A DNA stretch of 64,000 nucleotides, taken from positions 62,001 through 126,000 of the forward strand of contig NZ_JNXI01000001.1 in NCBI RefSeq assembly GCF_000717055.1, read 5' to 3'. Under the pieces are notes generated by a model. That model was not told where the DNA came from and made no database searches. It saw nothing but the letters and a program-made list of their open reading frames with translations. Position 1 is the stretch's first letter; every line of letters begins with the position of its first letter. A program made the position numbers and the translations under genes. Source of the DNA: Streptomyces iakyrus. GTDB lineage: Bacteria; Actinomycetota; Actinomycetes; Streptomycetales; Streptomycetaceae. Positions 35,018 through 43,341 of the stretch are shown one piece after another.

Positions 35018-36757
35018 ATGACGCAGACGACGACAGACCGCTCGGCCGGCAGAGCGAGTGGGGCCGTGGTCCCGGTGCTCGCCTTCGCGGGCATCGTTGT
35101 CGCGGTGATGCAGACCCTGCTCGTTCCGGTGATCAAGGATCTGCCGCAGCTCCTGGACACCGCCCCCAGCAACGCCACCTGGGTCCTCACCTCGACCCTC
35201 CTGTCGGGCGCGGTGGCCACCCCGATCATGGGCCGCCTCGGCGACCTCTACGGCAAGCGCCGCATGCTGATCCTCAGCCTGGCCGTGATGGTCGTCGGCG
35301 CCCTGGTCAGCGCGCTCACCAGTGATCTGCTGCTCATGATCGCCGGCCGAACCCTCCAGGGCTTCGCGATGGGCGCGATCCCGCTCGGCATCGGCCTGAT
35401 GCGCGACATGCTGCCCCGCGAGAAGCTCGGCTCGGCGATGGCGCTGATGAGCTCCTCCATAGGCGTCGGCGGCGGCCTCGCGCTGCCCGCCGCCGCCCTG
35501 GTCGCCCAGCACAGCGACTGGCACGCCCTGTTCTACGGCGCCGCCGGCCTCGGCGCCCTCGCCATCGCCCTGACCCTCCTCGTCGTGCCGGAGTCCCCGA
35601 TGCGCGCCGAGGGCACCTTCGACCTGCCGGGCGCGCTGGGCCTGTCCGCCGGGCTCGTGCTGTTCCTGCTGCCGATCACCAAGGGCAGCGACTGGGGCTG
35701 GACCTCCGGCACCACGCTCGGCCTGTTCGCCGCCTCGGCGGTGGTGCTCGTGCTGTGGGGCGTGATGGAGCTGCGCCTGAAGGCCCCGCTGGTCGACCTG
35801 CGCACCACGGCCCGTCCGGCCGTGCTCTTCACCAACCTCGCCTCGATCATGGTCGGCGTCTCCTTCTACGTCGTCTCCCTGGTCCTGCCCCAGCTGCTCC
35901 AGCTGCCGGAGTCCACCGGCTACGGCCTCGGCCAGTCGATGGTCGTCGCGGGTCTGCTCGTGGCGCCGCTCGGCCTGACGATGATGTTCACGGCGCCCGT
36001 CTACGCCCGGCTGTCCGCGAAGTACGGCCCCAAGGTCACCCTGATCCTCGGCCTGCTGATCATCGCGATCGGCTACGGCGCCGGCCTCGGCCTGATGAGC
36101 GCCGCCTGGCAGAGCCTGGTCATCTCGGTCCTCCTGGGCGCGGGCATCGGCCTCGCCTACTCGTCGCTGCCCGCGCTGATCGTGGGCGCCGTCCCGGCGT
36201 CGGAGACGGGTGCGGCGAACGGCCTCAACACTCTTATGCGCTCCATCGGCACGTCGGTGTCGAGCGCCGTGATCGGCATGGTGCTGGCGAACACCGCGAA
36301 CAACGTCGGCGGCGTCGAGATCCCGACCATGCACGGCTTCCGGGTATCCTTCCTGATCGCGACGGGCGCGGTGGCCGTGGGCCTGCTCCTGGCGCTGTTC
36401 CTGCCGGGCCGACGGCCCTCGGAGAAGCCACAGTTGCGCGCGAGCAGCGAGGAGGACGCGGCGCTGGAGCGCGCCGAGCGGGCCCTGCGCGGTTTCCAAG
36501 GCCGGGTGCTGGCCGCGGACGGTGCTCCCGTCGCCCGCGCCAAGGTCACGCTGATCGACCGCCGCGGCCGCCAGGCCGGGGCGACGCTCTCCGCCGAGGA
36601 CGGCAGCTACGCGCTCGCCGTCCCCGCGCGGGGCTCCTACGTCGTGGCCGCACGCGCCGCGGGGCACGGCCCGCTCGCCTCGTCCGCGACCCACGCGGGC
36701 GACGAACGCCCGGTCGACCTGGACCTGTCGCTGCCGGGCGAGACGGTGTCGGCCTGA
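35018..36757 (+). CDS. MFS exporter fused to a carboxypeptidase-regulatory-like domain
   Basis: A 579-residue protein. Residues ~15-470 are a 14-helix MFS/DHA2 transporter (GRLGDLYGKRRML between helices 2 and 3). After a charged helix (SEEDAALERAERALRG) comes an ~80-residue beta-sandwich domain of the CarboxypepD_reg type, recognisable by GRVLAADGAPVARAKVTLID and EDGSYALAVP. Such domains usually lie outside the cell or bind partners; on an MFS tail the role is unknown. Start ATG 35018 with GGAGG nine bases before it is preferred to the open extension upstream. Divergent from the DHA2 gene at 34841. Confidence 0.88.
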   Translation: MTQTTTDRSAGRASGAVVPVLAFAGIVVAVMQTLLVPVIKDLPQLLDTAPSNATWVLTSTLLSGAVATPIMGRLGDLYGKRRMLILSLAVMVVGALVSALTSDLLLMIAGRTLQGFAMGAIPLGIGLMRDMLPREKLGSAMALMSSSIGVGGGLALPAAALVAQHSDWHALFYGAAGLGALAIALTLLVVPESPMRAEGTFDLPGALGLSAGLVLFLLPITKGSDWGWTSGTTLGLFAASAVVLVLWGVMELRLKAPLVDLRTTARPAVLFTNLASIMVGVSFYVVSLVLPQLLQLPESTGYGLGQSMVVAGLLVAPLGLTMMFTAPVYARLSAKYGPKVTLILGLLIIAIGYGAGLGLMSAAWQSLVISVLLGAGIGLAYSSLPALIVGAVPASETGAANGLNTLMRSIGTSVSSAVIGMVLANTANNVGGVEIPTMHGFRVSFLIATGAVAVGLLLALFLPGRRPSEKPQLRASSEEDAALERAERALRGFQGRVLAADGAPVARAKVTLIDRRGRQAGATLSAEDGSYALAVPARGSYVVAARAAGHGPLASSATHAGDERPVDLDLSLPGETVSA

Positions 36758-36859
36758 CCCGCCGCCCGACTCCGTTACTCGCCGGTACCCCCCGTCGTCC
36801 TCCCGGCAGGGGTTACGGCACGATGGCGCCCTGACCGTCGTACGACCGAGAGGAACCCC

Positions 36860-37510
36860 ATGCCCGCGGCGCCGAAGCCCGAGATCCTGGCCGCGTTCGA
36901 GGCGGCGAAGGGGTTCATGCCCGTCGGCGAGGGCCTGGCGCTGTACGCGGCGGCGGTGGAGGCCGGGCGGCTCGGGCTGCCGCTGCTGGAGGTCGGCACC
37001 TACTGCGGCCGGTCCACGATCCTGCTCGCCGACGCGGCCCGCGAGGCCGGGGTCAGCGCGCTCACCGTCGACCACCACCGCGGCAGCGAGGAGCAGCAGC
37101 CGGGCTGGGAGTACCACGACCCGCAGACCGTCGACCCGGAGGTCGGGCTGATGGACACGCTGCCCACGTTCCGCCGCACGCTGCACCGGGCGGGCCTGGA
37201 GGAGCACGTCGTCGCGCTGGTCGGTCGTTCCCCGCGGATCGCCGCGTTCTGGCGTACGCCGCTGGGGTTCGTCTTCATCGACGGCGGCCACACCGACGAG
37301 CACGCAGGCGCCGACTACGAGGGCTGGGCACCGCACGTCGCCGAGGGCGGCCTGCTGCTCATCCACGACGTCTTCCCCGATCCGCAGGACGAGTTCACCG
37401 GCCAGGCCCCCTACCGGATCTACCTCCGGGCCCTCGCCTCCGGCGCGTTCACCGAGGTCTCGGCGACGGACTCGCTGCGGGTGCTGCGCCGCACCGGCCC
37501 GGGCATCTGA
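36860..37510 (+). CDS. Class I SAM-dependent methyltransferase (Methyltransf_24-like)
   Basis: A 216-residue protein of the O-methyltransferase-like Methyltransf_24 group. The SAM motif is LLEVGTYCGRSTILLA, the acidic loop TVDHHRG, and the later LGFVFIDGGHTDEHAGADY is characteristic of the group. The substrate is unknown; relatives act on sugars and small phenolics. GAGAGGAA precedes ATG 36860. It stands 102 bp after the MFS gene and 106 bp before a small gene, both on the + strand. Confidence 0.88.
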   Translation: MPAAPKPEILAAFEAAKGFMPVGEGLALYAAAVEAGRLGLPLLEVGTYCGRSTILLADAAREAGVSALTVDHHRGSEEQQPGWEYHDPQTVDPEVGLMDTLPTFRRTLHRAGLEEHVVALVGRSPRIAAFWRTPLGFVFIDGGHTDEHAGADYEGWAPHVAEGGLLLIHDVFPDPQDEFTGQAPYRIYLRALASGAFTEVSATDSLRVLRRTGPGI

Positions 37511-37616
37511 GGGACCGGCTGGGCGGGTGAACTGCGCCCCCTCACCCCCGCCCGGTCGGCCCACGGGCGGCGTGGCGCGTCGGTGGGCGACCGTCACTGC
37601 CCAAGGATCCGGGCGC

Positions 37617-37904
37617 GTGGCACACACCTTCGAAGAGCTCGTGGAGAAGCAGCGCGCGGCGGACGAGGCGTACGCCCGCGTGCGTCACCTCCAGGACGCG
37701 TACGGGCCGCCCACCCAGACCAAGTGGAGCGACCAGCAGACCACCACCTGGGAGACGGCCTGGCGCGCCTGGCGCGATCTCGCCCGGGACGTCCAGGCGG
37801 CGGTGACCGGGTACGCGAAGCAGGAGGGCACACCGCGTCAGGAGGTGGAGGCGCGGGTGAAGGAGGCGGTACGGCACGGGGACGGCGGCGGGAACGGGGC
37901 GTAG
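37617..37904 (+). CDS. Small helical protein of 95 residues, unrecognised
   Basis: Starts at GTG 37617 with AAGGA about ten bases upstream; the frame is open further upstream but that part is proline-rich and unlikely. The product is acidic-basic helical (AHTFEELVEKQRAADEAYAR at the start, ending in a Gly tail), with two Trp residues in the middle. No signal or membrane segment. Likely conserved in Streptomyces; no function is known to me. Confidence 0.7.
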   Translation: MAHTFEELVEKQRAADEAYARVRHLQDAYGPPTQTKWSDQQTTTWETAWRAWRDLARDVQAAVTGYAKQEGTPRQEVEARVKEAVRHGDGGGNGA

Positions 37905-37966
37905 CCGCCACCCGTCGGGCCGTCCTCGGCCCGCCGCCCCCGCCGACGGCCGCTAGGGTGGCAGGC

Positions 37967-38917
37967 GTGTCGTACGCAGGCCCGGACTTCGAACCTCCCC
38001 AGAACCGCCGCCCCCGCCGCGGCCCCCTGACCGTGGCGCTCGCCGCGCTGGTGCCGGGGGCGCTGCTCGGCTGGCTGGTGTACGAGACGGTGGGCGGCCC
38101 GGGGGACGACGGGGGGCCGGGGCAGGCGACCGTACGGTCCTCCCCTCCCGCCGCGTCGGGCGCTCCCTCCGACGACGCCAAGGAGCCGAGCGCCTCACCG
38201 GAGCCCACCGACACGCCCTCGGCCTCCGCGCCCGCCGCCTCCGGCCCGCTCAAGGGCAAGGTCGTCGTCATCGACCCGGGGCACAACCCGGGCAACTTCC
38301 AGCACGCCACCGAGATCAACCGCAAGGTGGACATCGGGACGAACTCGAAGGAGTGCGACACCACGGGCACGTCCACCAACGACGGTTACACCGAGGCGAA
38401 GTTCACGCTGGACGTGGCGCACCGGATGCGCACGCTGCTGGAGAAGCAGGGCGCCACGGTGAAGCTGACCCAGGACGGCGACCGGCCGTACGGCCCGTGC
38501 GTGGACGAGCGGGCCCGGATCGGCAACGAGGCGAAGGCCGATGCCGTGGTGTCGATCCACGCGGACGGCTCGGGCGCCGGCAACCGCGGCTTCCACGTGA
38601 TCCTGCCCGGTTCGGTCGACGCGGGCGCCGCGGACACCCGGGCGATCGTCGGCCCCTCCCGCGACCTCGGCGAGCGCGTCGCCGGCCGTTTCGTCGCGGT
38701 CACCGGCAGCGCGCCCTCCAACTACATCGGCGACGGCGGCGGTCTCGTCACGCGTAAGGACCTGGGCGGTCTCAATCTGTCAACGGTTCCCAAGGTGTTC
38801 ATCGAGTGCGGCAACATGCGCGATAGCAAGGACGCGGCGTTGCTCACCAGCGGCGCGTGGCGACAGAAGGCGGCGCAAGGGATCTCCGAGGGAATCGTGA
38901 GTTTTCTGCGCGGGTAG
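37967..38917 (+). CDS. N-acetylmuramoyl-L-alanine amidase (Amidase_3), membrane-anchored
   Basis: A 316-residue cell-wall hydrolase. A single N-terminal membrane helix (LTVALAALVPGALLGWLVYE) is followed by a Ser/Pro/Ala-rich wall-spanning linker. The catalytic domain begins VVVIDPGHNPGN (zinc-binding H and the DPGH motif). Further zinc and catalytic residues are expected at EAKFTLDVA, SIHADGSG and the late FIECGNMRD (E). It cleaves the amide between muramic acid and L-alanine in peptidoglycan. GTG 37967 starts the protein just before the positively charged stretch that precedes the membrane helix. Confidence 0.92.
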   Translation: MSYAGPDFEPPQNRRPRRGPLTVALAALVPGALLGWLVYETVGGPGDDGGPGQATVRSSPPAASGAPSDDAKEPSASPEPTDTPSASAPAASGPLKGKVVVIDPGHNPGNFQHATEINRKVDIGTNSKECDTTGTSTNDGYTEAKFTLDVAHRMRTLLEKQGATVKLTQDGDRPYGPCVDERARIGNEAKADAVVSIHADGSGAGNRGFHVILPGSVDAGAADTRAIVGPSRDLGERVAGRFVAVTGSAPSNYIGDGGGLVTRKDLGGLNLSTVPKVFIECGNMRDSKDAALLTSGAWRQKAAQGISEGIVSFLRG

Positions 38918-39075
38918 TCCCGGACCGGCAGATCCCGGCGGACACCCTGATGGGGCGGACGATAGGGTCCTCCTTACGATGAGGGGCCACCCCCGCGCTT
39001 CACACCGAGTCCGGACGGCGGCATGGTGACAGCGACGCCTCTACCGACGATGAGACGACCTACGAAGGACCTGAA

Positions 39076-39921
39076 GTGAATATCCGCTCCCTCACTCGGG
39101 GCGACGGCGTGGTGATCGGAGCAGCGGTATTGCTGTTGATCGCGTCGTTCCTCGACCTCTACTCGTTCGACAATGTCCCCGACAGCGTCGACCTCCCCAG
39201 CCTGTGGGGCAGCGGCCCGGTCGTGTTCAGCGTCGTGCTGGCCGGGATCATCGGCGCCGCGCTCGTCGTCGTCGGCCGGGGCCTTCCGCAGGCCCCGAAG
39301 GTCGCGGGGCTGGAACTCGTCCCGTTCGGCGTCGCCTTCACGGTGTTCGCCGCGTGGAGCGCGCTCGGCAACATCTTCGACGTGCCGGGCGGCTTCGACA
39401 ACATCGGTGAGAACGGCAGCTCCGGCGCCCCGAGCCCCGGCATCGGCATGATCCTCGCCCTCGTCGCCACACTGCTGATGGCCGCCGCCGCCCTCGCCAC
39501 CCCCCTCGTCCCGGCCCTCAAGGGCGCCCTGCTCCCGGCCCCCCGTCCGGCCGCCCCGCAGCCCTACGGCGCCCAGCCGCCCGGTGGTTACGGCTACCCG
39601 GGCGCGCAGCAGCCCGGCGGCTACGGCCAGCCGCAGCCGGGGCAGCCCGGGCAGCCCGGGCAGCCGTTCGGCGGCCAGCCCCAGCAGGCGCAGGCCCAGC
39701 CGCAGCCGCAGCAGCCGGCCGGGGACTTCTCCCCGTTCTGGTTCGCGGTGCCGGTGCCACGGCCGCTGTTCGCGGAGGACGGCTCGCCCACGCCGATCGC
39801 CGAACTCGCCCCGGGGACCTGGTACCTGGCCGTCGAGCAGCGCGGTGCGGCCCTGGTCGCCCAGACGCAGGACGGCCGCCGCGGTGTCCTTCAGGACACG
39901 TCGGGCATCCAGCGCGGCTGA
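39076..39921 (+). CDS. Membrane protein with Gly/Pro/Gln-repeat linker (DUF5336-like)
   Basis: A 281-residue protein. Four hydrophobic helices occupy residues ~10-160. They are followed by a low-complexity linker of PGGYG and repeated GQP units (about residues 165-215) and a C-terminal globular segment FSPFWFAVPVPRPLF ... WYLAVEQRG. The layout resembles actinobacterial DUF5336-type membrane proteins. Start GTG 39076 has AAGGA eight bases upstream. It is transcribed alone; a 13-bp stem terminator follows at 39938-39967. Function unknown. Confidence 0.8.
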   Translation: MNIRSLTRGDGVVIGAAVLLLIASFLDLYSFDNVPDSVDLPSLWGSGPVVFSVVLAGIIGAALVVVGRGLPQAPKVAGLELVPFGVAFTVFAAWSALGNIFDVPGGFDNIGENGSSGAPSPGIGMILALVATLLMAAAALATPLVPALKGALLPAPRPAAPQPYGAQPPGGYGYPGAQQPGGYGQPQPGQPGQPGQPFGGQPQQAQAQPQPQQPAGDFSPFWFAVPVPRPLFAEDGSPTPIAELAPGTWYLAVEQRGAALVAQTQDGRRGVLQDTSGIQRG

Positions 39922-39937
39922 GCCCCGCAGCGCCTCT

Positions 39938-39967
39938 CGGCCCCTCGCCCTTCCGGGCGGGGGGCCG
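39938..39967 (+). terminator. 13-bp stem-loop after the DUF5336-like gene
   Basis: Arms 39938-39950 and 39955-39967 pair fully except for one wobble, with loop TTCC. It lies 16 bp after the stop. Confidence 0.7.
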
Positions 39968-39988
39968 TTGTCGTACAGTCGGCGTCCC

Positions 39989-40009
39989 CGTCAGCTGACG
40001 TACCGTCAG
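39989..40009 (+). promoter_or_regulatory. Nested palindromes just upstream of LLM oxidoreductase start
   Basis: CGTCAGCTGACG (39989-40000) is a perfect palindrome, and CTGACG-TAC-CGTCAG (39995-40009) is a second, overlapping one. They abut the AGGAGG ribosome-binding site. A TetR-type operator is plausible; no regulator gene is adjacent. Confidence 0.45.
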
Positions 40010-40018
40010 GAGGCAGGC

Positions 40019-41032
40019 ATGCGGCTCGGTCTCGCGCTCGGCTACTGGGGCCGCGGCCCCTCCCCCGGCCATGTGCGCCTCGCGCAGGAGGCCGAACGGC
40101 TCGGTTACGACTCGGTCTGGACGGCGGAGTCCTGGGGCTCGGACGCGTTCACCCCGCTCACCTGGATCGCGGCCCACACCTCCCGGATCCGGCTCGGCAC
40201 GGCCGTCGCGCAGATGGCGGCCCGGTCACCGGTGACGACCGCGATGCACGCCCTCACCCTGGACCACCTGTCCGGCGGCCGCATGATGCTGGGCCTCGGC
40301 CTCTCCGGCCCGCAGGTCGTCGAGGGCTGGTACGGCCGCCCGTTCCCCGCCTCGCCGCTCACCGCCACCCGCGAGTACGTCGACGTCCTGCGGCAGGTGC
40401 TGCGCCGTGAGGCCCCCGTCGAACTGGCCGGCCGCTTCCACTCCCACCCCTACCGGGGCCCGGACGCCACGGGCCTCGGCAAACCGCTCAAGCCGATCAC
40501 GCACCCGCTCCGCCCGGACCTGCCGGTCCTGCTGGGCGCGGAGGGGCCGAAGAACGTCGCCCAGACGACCCGGATCGCCGACGGCTGGCTGCCGCTGTAC
40601 TGGTCGCCGACCCGGCCGGAGGTCTACGGCCCGGCCCTGGGCGACCTGCCCGAGGGGTTCCTCGTCGCCCCCATGGCCCAGGCCCGGGTCTGCGACGACG
40701 TCGCCGAGGGCCTGCTGCCGGTCAAGGCGATGCTCGGCTTCTACATCGGCGGCATGGGCCACGCGGCCCGCAACTTCCACGCCGACCTGATGGCCCGCAT
40801 GGGCTACGAGGCCGAGGCGCGCCGCATCCAGGAGCTGTTCCTCTCCGGCCGCAGGGAGGAGGCCGTGCTGGCGGTCCCCGACGCCTTCGCCGACGAGATC
40901 TCCCTGGTCGGCCCGCGCGAACGCATCGCCGAGCGGCTGGAGTCGTGGCGCAAGGGCCCGGTGACGGACCTCCTCGTGCTCAGCCCCGATCCGCACACGC
41001 TGCGGGTGCTCGCCGAGCTCAACTCCGGCTGA
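40019..41032 (+). CDS. LLM class F420-dependent oxidoreductase
   Basis: A 337-residue luciferase-like monooxygenase-fold protein. It begins MRLGLALGYWG, with AQEAERLGYDSVWTAES, TSRIRLGTAVAQMAARSPVTTAM and DHLSGGRMMLGLGLSGPQVVEGW, the usual pattern of F420-using enzymes rather than FMN luciferases. The reaction is unknown; relatives reduce or oxidise a range of small molecules. ATG 40019 has AGGAGG six bases upstream and a double palindrome before that (39989-40009). It ends 7 bp before a convergent gene. Confidence 0.9.
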   Translation: MRLGLALGYWGRGPSPGHVRLAQEAERLGYDSVWTAESWGSDAFTPLTWIAAHTSRIRLGTAVAQMAARSPVTTAMHALTLDHLSGGRMMLGLGLSGPQVVEGWYGRPFPASPLTATREYVDVLRQVLRREAPVELAGRFHSHPYRGPDATGLGKPLKPITHPLRPDLPVLLGAEGPKNVAQTTRIADGWLPLYWSPTRPEVYGPALGDLPEGFLVAPMAQARVCDDVAEGLLPVKAMLGFYIGGMGHAARNFHADLMARMGYEAEARRIQELFLSGRREEAVLAVPDAFADEISLVGPRERIAERLESWRKGPVTDLLVLSPDPHTLRVLAELNSG

Positions 41033-41039
41033 GCGGCCG

Positions 41040-41789
41040 TCACCAGAAGATCGCGATCGCCTCCAGCGTCACCTCGCGGGTCTCCTCACGCCAGCCGGTC
41101 ATCTTGCCGAGGCAGCGGGCCGTGAAGGTGCCGGCCGGGATCGAGCGGCGCGCGTTCCCGGGAGCCACCACGCGCATGAACACCGGGGGCTGCTCCTCGC
41201 CGTACTCGGCCCGCAGCTCGAAGCCCTCCGACACGTCCGGCACCCGGGTGAACACGCCCTTGACCGAGACGAACTCACCGATGCGGCTCAGGGTCACCGC
41301 GCGGCCGTCCGCCAGGTTGGCGGAGAGGTTCCGGTTGGGGACGACCGTCAGGGTGGCCAGATCGGCGTGGACGATGGCGTCGGCCCGGTCGAAGGCCTCC
41401 ATGACCACGCCGATCACGTTGATCGGCTTGTCCTTGCGCACGAACTTGCGGAACGTCTCCTGGCTGACGTCCCGCTTCAGCCGGAACCGGAACAGCCAGG
41501 TCAGCATCCGGCTCCAGAAGCCGACGCTCGTGTCGACCTTCGTCCGCAGCTCGACGGCCTCCTCCAGGGCGGACCGGTAGTTGCCGAGCTCCCACAGGTC
41601 CATCACCGCCTGCTCGTCCAGGTACAGGCAGATGCTGTACGCCGACTGCCAGCGCCGCAGGTGCCTGCGGCGCTCCCGGGCATGGCGCACCAGGACCACC
41701 GCGAGCACCACGGCGCCGGCGGCCGTCGCCAGCCAGACCGTCATCCACGGCCACCAAAGGCTCCACCACAGTGCGTCAGTGACAGCCAC
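41040..41789 (-). CDS. Unrecognised membrane-anchored protein, third gene of SBP/VWA operon
   Basis: A 249-residue protein. One hydrophobic helix near the N-terminus (MTVWLATAAGAVVLAVVLV) is followed by a charged helical region and a beta-rich C-terminal domain. No named family is recognised. Start GTG 41789 lies inside the preceding gene (14-bp overlap), so it is translated with the VWA lipoprotein. This suggests a membrane complex of all three products, facing the cell wall space or cytoplasm depending on topology. Confidence 0.75.
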   Translation of the reverse strand: MAVTDALWWSLWWPWMTVWLATAAGAVVLAVVLVRHARERRRHLRRWQSAYSICLYLDEQAVMDLWELGNYRSALEEAVELRTKVDTSVGFWSRMLTWLFRFRLKRDVSQETFRKFVRKDKPINVIGVVMEAFDRADAIVHADLATLTVVPNRNLSANLADGRAVTLSRIGEFVSVKGVFTRVPDVSEGFELRAEYGEEQPPVFMRVVAPGNARRSIPAGTFTARCLGKMTGWREETREVTLEAIAIFW

Positions 41790-43341
41790 GGATCTCCTTG
41801 AAAGCCTCGGAAAGGGACGAGTCGGAGGCGTCCACCATCCGTCCGCCCGTCCGCGCCGCCGCGCGCCGCAGCGCTCCGGCGTCGGCCTCGCCGAAGTGGA
41901 GGGGGTAGGTGGGGACGGCGGCGCGCACGGCGGCGGGCAGCGCGTCGTGGCGGCGGACGAACTCCGCGTAGGTCAGGCCCGCGTTGTTCTCGCCGTCCGT
42001 CATCAGGACGAGGGAGACAGAGCGGTCGGGGTCGGCGGCCCGTGCGCGGGCGGCGGCGCGGTAGCCGTGGTCGAGGGCGGACCACACGGCGGTGGCGTCG
42101 CCGTAGCCGCCCCGGGCGACGGTGCCGGCGAGGGCGTCCAGGTCCTTCGGCCCGGTGACGGTGACGGTCTTCTCCCCCAGCACCCGGCCGCCGAAGCGGA
42201 CGACGGTCAGCCGCTCGCCCCGGTGGAAGCGGGTGAACTTGCCGGAGGCGGAGGGGTCCGCGCCGCTGAGTCCGGCGAAGGCCTCGCGCAGGGCGGCCAT
42301 CCGGGCGCCGCGCATCGAGCCGGAGAAGTCGAGCAGGAAGACCACCTGGCTGGTCGTGCGGCGGGCGGGATCGCCGTAGTCCGTCAGCAGGGTCTCGACG
42401 ACGGCGGGCCGGTCGGGGTAGAAGAGCGCGTTGCCGACCGGTTCGCGCAGCCGCGCGTCCCGCGTCACGGTCGTGTTCACGGGGCGGCGCAGGGTATGCC
42501 GCATGATCTGCCGCTGTACCGAGTCGCGGCGCAGCCACTGCGTGACCTTGTCGTACGCGGTGCGCCGGGCCGGATTCAGCAGGAGCAGCGGGAAGTCCGC
42601 CAGGACCATGCCGTCCTCGGGGCGGACGACTACCAGAGGGTCGTCGAGGCGGCCGGAGGCGTTCAGGGCGAGCAGGTCGGACTCGTAGGTGATGAGGGCG
42701 TCGGCCTCGCCCTGGTGGTCGGCGTAGGAGTCGACGAGGGCGGGTCCGGTGTCGGCGGTGAGGGTCTGGCCGGAGCGGAAGCCGCGCAGCCGGTCGCAGG
42801 AGACGTCCTCGGGGCGCAGCGCGGCCCCGGTGCCGGCCGCGGCGGTGGCGACGCCGACGAGGGCGGCGAGCCCGCTGCCGGCGTGCCGGGGGTCGGCCAT
42901 GCCGAAGCGGACCCCGCCGGTGGCGGCGGCGTCGGCGATGTCGGCCCAGGTGAGCCGGCCACCGGGCACCCGGGCGCGCAACTGCCGCGCCACCTCGGGC
43001 TTCAGGCCGATGACGACGGGCGACGTCATGGTGGGCGTGCGTTGCAGCCCTCTGGTCGCGTTCTTGTCGGTGAGGCGCAGATAGCTGTCGGAGGACAGCC
43101 ACGCGAGGTCGTACCGGCCGCGGTCGGGGTTCCTCGTCTCGGCGTCGGGGCGGTGCTCCATGCGCAGGTCGACACCGGTCTCCTCCCGCAGCTCGTCGAG
43201 CAGCGGGGTCAGTACGGCGAGGTCGGGGCCGGCCAGTACGCGCAGCCGGACCGGGTCGTCGCCGTCGCCGCCCGAGCAGGCGGTGACGAGGGAGGTGACG
43301 AGCACGAGGCAGAGCCCCAGCAGGCCCGCGCGGCGCCTCAC
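41776..43341 (-). CDS. Substrate-binding lipoprotein with C-terminal VWA domain
   Basis: A 521-residue exported protein. The signal peptide ends in a lipobox, LVTAC (Cys about residue 22). Residues ~30-300 resemble an ABC-type solute-binding fold. From ~residue 315 a von Willebrand A domain carries the metal-site DFSGSM (MIDAS DxSxS) and later LMTDGENN. The two together mean a surface protein that binds a ligand and, through the metal site, a partner protein. GTG 43341 overlaps the previous stop (GTGA). No permease or ATPase gene is nearby, so transport is unlikely. Confidence 0.88.
   Translation of the reverse strand: MRRRAGLLGLCLVLVTSLVTACSGGDGDDPVRLRVLAGPDLAVLTPLLDELREETGVDLRMEHRPDAETRNPDRGRYDLAWLSSDSYLRLTDKNATRGLQRTPTMTSPVVIGLKPEVARQLRARVPGGRLTWADIADAAATGGVRFGMADPRHAGSGLAALVGVATAAAGTGAALRPEDVSCDRLRGFRSGQTLTADTGPALVDSYADHQGEADALITYESDLLALNASGRLDDPLVVVRPEDGMVLADFPLLLLNPARRTAYDKVTQWLRRDSVQRQIMRHTLRRPVNTTVTRDARLREPVGNALFYPDRPAVVETLLTDYGDPARRTTSQVVFLLDFSGSMRGARMAALREAFAGLSGADPSASGKFTRFHRGERLTVVRFGGRVLGEKTVTVTGPKDLDALAGTVARGGYGDATAVWSALDHGYRAAARARAADPDRSVSLVLMTDGENNAGLTYAEFVRRHDALPAAVRAAVPTYPLHFGEADAGALRRAAARTGGRMVDASDSSLSEAFKEIRGCH

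Noticed and set aside
35015..37627. 870-codon open frame on the minus strand
   Set aside because: Lies opposite an MFS gene and a methyltransferase gene with clear motifs; its own product is a Gly/Arg/Asp-rich composition typical of antisense GC-rich frames.
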